Below, one piece after another: positions 60,685 to 64,000 of a stretch of 64,000 nucleotides of DNA (positions are counted from its first letter, which is position 1; each line of letters begins with the position of its first letter). Below the pieces are notes generated by a model that made no database searches, was not told where the DNA came from, and saw only the letters and a list, made by a program, of their open reading frames with translations. The stretch lies in NCBI GenBank assembly GCA_016219985.1, contig JACRJO010000013.1, forward strand, positions 1 to 64,000, given 5' to 3'. Origin of the DNA: Sphingobacteriales bacterium (lineage in GTDB: Bacteria > Bacteroidota > Bacteroidia > Chitinophagales > Chitinophagaceae). The translations under genes were made by a program, and so were the position numbers.

Positions 60685-61539
60685 ATGAAACAAATCTACC
60701 AACTTCTTTTCATGACAGTAATCAGCAGCATTGCTAATGCCCAGGCAGGAAATACAGGACTTGGCACTTCCACACCCGGAAGCAAACTCACTGTCAATGG
60801 CTCTTTCGGCGCTGCCTATGCGGCAATTACTGTTACTACTTACGCAGCAGGTGAAAATGATTTTTATATAGTGTGGAATGGAGCTGCTGCGGGCACCATC
60901 ACCTTGCCGCCCTCAACAAGCGGACCTGACAGAGTTGGCAGGTTGTACTTTTTCAAAAACACTTCTGATACATACAACCTCACCATTGATGCAGATGGTA
61001 TTGAACTTATAGACAACAGCCAGACCATCATTATTCATTCGGGTGAAACAGCCTTGCTGGTAAAGACAAGCGTTAACAATGCAACAGGTGCTACCTGGGA
61101 GATAGTGCAAATAGCAAAAACACAATCTCCCTATTACCTCGCAGTAGCAGGCGGATCACAAAACTTCGCCGATGGATCTAATACTCAATCTGATTTTACG
61201 GCACTGGAATACAGTACCAATGCAGGTGCAGATTTTAACCTGGGCACAAATGTTTGGACCTGCCCGCAAACCGGCACCTACCGGATATATGTGGAAGGCC
61301 AGGGCTCCCCAACTGTTCCCGGAAATCAGAGCCACGCCGGTTTTTCCATATTAAATAATGGCACCCCTCTCACGACTCAATATTTCTATGTATCCACAGG
61401 TCCCTTCAGCAGTGGCGCGGTAACCCATATCGTTAATCTTGCAGTTGGTGATCAGATCACTGTTAATGTGATCATGTGTCTCGGTTGCGGTACCGGCATG
61501 AATTCTACCAGACGAAGGCTGGAGATTACACGATTGTAA
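60685..61539 (+). CDS. Secreted protein with C1q-like C-terminal domain, third of the set
   Basis: A 284-residue exported protein (signal MKQIYQLLFMTVISSIANAQ). Its first 150 mature residues are paralogous to the preceding gene. The C-terminal 130 residues (FTALEYSTNAGADFNLGTN, VWTCPQTGTYRIYVEG, HAGFSILNNGTPL) have the strand pattern of C1q/TNF-like jelly rolls, often used for binding. The ATG at 60685 fits the signal peptide; the frame is open 81 bases upstream, overlapping the previous gene. Confidence 0.8.
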   Translation: MKQIYQLLFMTVISSIANAQAGNTGLGTSTPGSKLTVNGSFGAAYAAITVTTYAAGENDFYIVWNGAAAGTITLPPSTSGPDRVGRLYFFKNTSDTYNLTIDADGIELIDNSQTIIIHSGETALLVKTSVNNATGATWEIVQIAKTQSPYYLAVAGGSQNFADGSNTQSDFTALEYSTNAGADFNLGTNVWTCPQTGTYRIYVEGQGSPTVPGNQSHAGFSILNNGTPLTTQYFYVSTGPFSSGAVTHIVNLAVGDQITVNVIMCLGCGTGMNSTRRRLEITRL

Positions 61540-61581
61540 TTGACATTGTAATAAACAATGATTAAATAAAAAATATATCTC

Positions 61582-63096
61582 ATGAAAAAAATCCTATTCG
61601 TCCTCACAACAATACTTGTGTCTGTCACCACTATACGTGCCCAATTCTATAACGATGGACTGGTGACCAACGATGGTGACCTGATCAGTGATTGGCAAAC
61701 GCAATGGTTTAGTTCAACCAATGGGGTCTTCAATGGTAGAAACAACGGTGTATTTGACCATCTGGGTCCTTCGTTGCAAACCTTTATCAATAACGGAGTG
61801 TATAATGCCACAGCCGGTCACACTGATCAATTTCTGGGCCCGCTCGGTGCTACCGGTGCTCAGGAAATCGGTGGTAGTGCGAGACCATTTTTTTTCAACC
61901 TGATTTTAAATAATGGAGCTATTGATCAGATCAATATCACTAATACCGATGGAGCCAACGTAAGAAATACCGCTACATTCAGCAATGGTATCACGACTAC
62001 TATTCGTAACAATCATCAAACAGGTGCGCTTCGTTTTGAAAACGGTGCAGGTTATTCCGGTGGTAATAGCGATGCACAACATGTAAATGGCTATGTGAGC
62101 AAAATAGGCAATGATGCCTTTGTATATCCTGTTGGCAGTGGCACTGATATACGCACGGTGAGCATGAATGTACCTGCAATTGCCAGCGAAATCAGCACTG
62201 CCTGGTTTGCAGGCGATCCTTCAAGCATTTCCGATCCTTCGGACGTAGCCACACATTCCATCAATGCAGTGCAAAGTCCTGTTACATCGGTTAGCCCCGT
62301 TGGCTTTTGGGATTGGATACTTGTATCAGGCGACGACGACAACCTGGGTGTAACAGTTTCCATACCCAATATGAGTTCATTTGCCACAACCTCAAGTTTG
62401 CGACTGGTAGGTTGGAACGGTACAGCATGGATCGACCTTAGTGGCGGCGCCACTGCCAGTGGTAATACGGAGAACAGTACACTGAGTGGAATTATCCCTC
62501 CGGGTGTCAACATCACAGCCCTTGCTATCGGGAGCATCAATTTTGTTTTGCCCTTGCAATGGCAATCATTTACTGCTGAGATAAAGGATGGTTGTGTGGT
62601 GCAGCTCGATTGGACTACTAGCAGTGAAGAACATACTGCTTATTTTGAAGTACAGCAGAGCACCAATGGGACTAATTTCAATTCTATTACAAGAATAACT
62701 GCAGCGGGATATTCGAGCCAGTCAAAAAATTACCAGGCTGTTGACAGAAATGCATCGTTTGGTACCAACTATTATCGTATTAAGCAGGTTGACGCAGATG
62801 GAAGATCAACTTACAGTGGGGAACGTCTTATAATCATCAATTGCAGCGGAAGACAGGCCGTACTGGTTTACCCGACCCTTACTCAAGGAACGGTAATCGT
62901 GCAATTGCCACAGGGTAATGATGAGGTATTGATAAAGGTGATGAATGCAAATGGGCAGTTGGTACCGGTGCGGGTACAGGGTACAACACGGTATCGTTAT
63001 TTGTCGATGGATGCTTTGCCTGCCGGTGTTTACCTGGTGCAGGTAAGCAATAATAAAACAAATGAGCAGATCACTTATAAAGTGATTGTACAATAG
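61582..63096 (+). CDS. Secreted protein with T9SS type A sorting domain
   Basis: A 504-residue exported protein. Signal MKKILFVLTTILVSVTTIRA ends in Gln. The N-terminal 280 residues are Asn/Gly-rich beta repeats (LVTNDGDLISDWQTQWFSS, NLILNNGAIDQINITNTDGA). A middle fibronectin-like part (LQWQSFTAEIKDGCVVQLDW) precedes the C-terminal T9SS domain (AVLVYPTLTQGTVIVQLPQG, LPAGVYLVQVSNN). It is 42 bases behind the third paralog and likely in the same unit. It is the only one of the four with a T9SS tag, so it may anchor the others. An intrinsic terminator follows. Confidence 0.88.
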   Translation: MKKILFVLTTILVSVTTIRAQFYNDGLVTNDGDLISDWQTQWFSSTNGVFNGRNNGVFDHLGPSLQTFINNGVYNATAGHTDQFLGPLGATGAQEIGGSARPFFFNLILNNGAIDQINITNTDGANVRNTATFSNGITTTIRNNHQTGALRFENGAGYSGGNSDAQHVNGYVSKIGNDAFVYPVGSGTDIRTVSMNVPAIASEISTAWFAGDPSSISDPSDVATHSINAVQSPVTSVSPVGFWDWILVSGDDDNLGVTVSIPNMSSFATTSSLRLVGWNGTAWIDLSGGATASGNTENSTLSGIIPPGVNITALAIGSINFVLPLQWQSFTAEIKDGCVVQLDWTTSSEEHTAYFEVQQSTNGTNFNSITRITAAGYSSQSKNYQAVDRNASFGTNYYRIKQVDADGRSTYSGERLIIINCSGRQAVLVYPTLTQGTVIVQLPQGNDEVLIKVMNANGQLVPVRVQGTTRYRYLSMDALPAGVYLVQVSNNKTNEQITYKVIVQ

Positions 63097-63126
63097 CATC
63101 AGAATTTCGGTAGGAAGAATAATATT

Positions 63127-63165
63127 AAAGCCCTGGTCCTGTATTTGACGAAGGACGGGCTTTTT
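63127..63165 (+). terminator. Intrinsic terminator after the secreted-protein run
   Basis: AAAGCCC and GGTCCT (63127-63140) pair with AGGAC and GGGCTTT (63152-63164) with one bulged base, followed by TTTTT. Confidence 0.75.
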
Positions 63166-63176
63166 AATTTTAGACC

Positions 63177-63275
63177 CTCCTTCAGCCACGGGTCTCCCTT
63201 TAGCATCCTTCAAAGCCGGGGCCGACGTGCTATGTGGCTGGTTATGGTTGGAGGAGGCCAGGCCGGGGAAGAAAT
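63177..63275 (+). repeat. Repeat matching those at 57892-58069
   Basis: CCTTCAGCCACGGGTCTCCC at 63179 and GGTTATGGTTGGAGGAGGCC near 63240 repeat, in the same order and orientation, the two units found left of the secreted-protein run, here fused without the intervening 70 bases. Confidence 0.6.
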
Positions 63276-63351
63276 CGGAAAGGGGTCAATGGTATTATAC
63301 TACCGTTGACCCCTCTCAGCTTTTCAACATTTCAACTTTTGAACCTCTCAA

Positions 63352-64000
63352 CTACTCGTGCACACACATCACCGGTACATGTGACTGGTATACCAGTTGC
63401 TTGGTGGAACTTGCTTTAAATACGCCTTCCAGCAGGCGGTGTTTTTTGGGGATGGTGATGATGAGATCGAGGTTGTTTTTTTCTGCAAAATCATTGATGC
63501 CATCTTCGATATCGGCATGTTCAATAAAATGATAGGAAGGGTTGGCTTCTTCCAGTAAGGTATGCAGCAGGACGGATTGTTCGGGTGTTTCAGGTTTAAA
63601 ATGACGATTGTGATAATCCACGTTCAGTACATCCAGTTCGGCATGAAATTCTTTTACAAAGTCCTTGATAAAATGAGTGGGGGTGGATTGCACCACATCT
63701 TTAAAATCACAGGCAAATCCAATCCGTTTGATCCCGTTTCCATAGGTCTTTCCGGGAGGCACGCATATCACCGGCCAGGTGAGATGGCGGATGGCGGTCA
63801 GCGTATTGCTGCCGAATAAGATCCGTTCCATACCAGAGGCACCCTTGGTACCCATGATCACGGCAAAGGGTTTTATTTTACCGGAGAGGGTTTCCAGTTC
63901 ATCGGTTACATTACCCAGCCGCGTTTCGGTATATACTTTCAAGGCGCCTGAAGTCAGGTGCTCCACTTCCTCTTTGAGTTTTGCGATTTGTTCTTCTGCT
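63352..64000 (-). CDS. Universal stress protein (partial at the window edge)
   Basis: The 3' part of a UspA-type protein; the frame has no stop up to base 64000, so the N terminus is outside. Visible are the end of a first Usp domain with the ATP-loop motif MGTKGASGMERILFGSNT (G-2x-G-9x-GS) and a second domain (IGFACDFKDVV ... LIITIPKKHRLLEGVFKASS) whose loop has lost the glycines. Tandem Usp proteins of this type are common in Bacteroidota. Length cannot be judged. Confidence 0.88.
   Translation of the reverse strand, partial: AEEQIAKLKEEVEHLTSGALKVYTETRLGNVTDELETLSGKIKPFAVIMGTKGASGMERILFGSNTLTAIRHLTWPVICVPPGKTYGNGIKRIGFACDFKDVVQSTPTHFIKDFVKEFHAELDVLNVDYHNRHFKPETPEQSVLLHTLLEEANPSYHFIEHADIEDGINDFAEKNNLDLIITIPKKHRLLEGVFKASSTKQLVYQSHVPVMCVHE

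Overview
The window looks like the chromosome of a Bacteroidota bacterium, most likely Sphingobacteriia/Chitinophagia (Chitinophagaceae-like). Evidence: proteins ending in type A and type B type-IX-secretion (T9SS) sorting domains, TAnnTTTG -7 promoter boxes ahead of many genes, no obvious Shine-Dalgarno sequences, a Rho factor with a long low-complexity insert, family types typical of the phylum (IPExxxVDY, GxxExxY, DUF2975 with its HTH partner), and many short palindromic intergenic repeats. No phage, CRISPR array or intact transposon was found; this is core chromosome peppered with small repeats.

Layout. 1-368 is a cluster of GC-rich hairpins. 369-2057 is an ArnT-like membrane glycosyltransferase. 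2118-5178 is an arsenic operon on the minus strand (arsR, arsM, a 20-residue Cys-rich micro-ORF, acr3, arsC) with a promoter/operator at 5143-5178. 5199-11326 (minus) holds an EamA transporter, a methionine-type aminotransferase, MmcQ/YjbR, RidA, a PolB-like 3'-5' exonuclease, mannose-1-phosphate guanylyltransferase and arabinose-5-phosphate isomerase, the last two supplying surface-sugar precursors. 11666-14352 has recQ and tRNA-Phe. 14502-21017 has an HTH/DUF2975 pair, a TPR/HTH sensor-like protein and a large secreted Asp-box T9SS protein. 21072-23540 is a pseudouridine-catabolism operon (psuK, psuG) with a secreted archaemetzincin-like protease. 24163-27905 has ssb, a GxxExxY nuclease-fold gene bracketed by tandem copies of its own flanks, and a Pif1-like/HRDC helicase.

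29568-33692 (plus) is the most unusual locus: SET-domain protein, ATP-grasp ligase, an ATP-grasp/SET fusion and a stand-alone ABC transmembrane domain. 33724-42982 has mnmG, an HNH-like protein, ybeY, feoA, nadD, chrA, an M20 amidohydrolase and a class A beta-lactamase-like protein; 43168-49349 has feoB, an M28-PDZ peptidase, a pterin dehydratase and ctlX. 49416-54186 contains the two genes for 2-selenouridine in tRNA (selD, mnmH), an esterase pseudogene broken by a 100-bp insertion and a secreted protein. 54292-57683 has rho and asnS. 57684-58950 is a gene-poor stretch with two fragments of REP-associated (IS200-like) transposases and their flanking repeats. 58951-63096 is a run of four secreted proteins, three with related N-termini and the last with a T9SS signal. 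A universal stress protein runs off the right edge.

Repeats are a theme. There are three intergenic arrays sharing an AT-rich TAATTATTGGGTCG-type core (3571-3790, 7671-7955, 37708-38115); a palindrome of consensus CCTGCCTGYCGGCAGGCAGG at six or more places, including in frame inside mnmH; CCCTCC...GGAGGG palindromes before tRNA-Phe, one with another palindrome nested in it; and GTCATGCT...AGCATGAC hairpins before feoB's 3' end. All functional calls come from reading motifs by eye; no database search was run.
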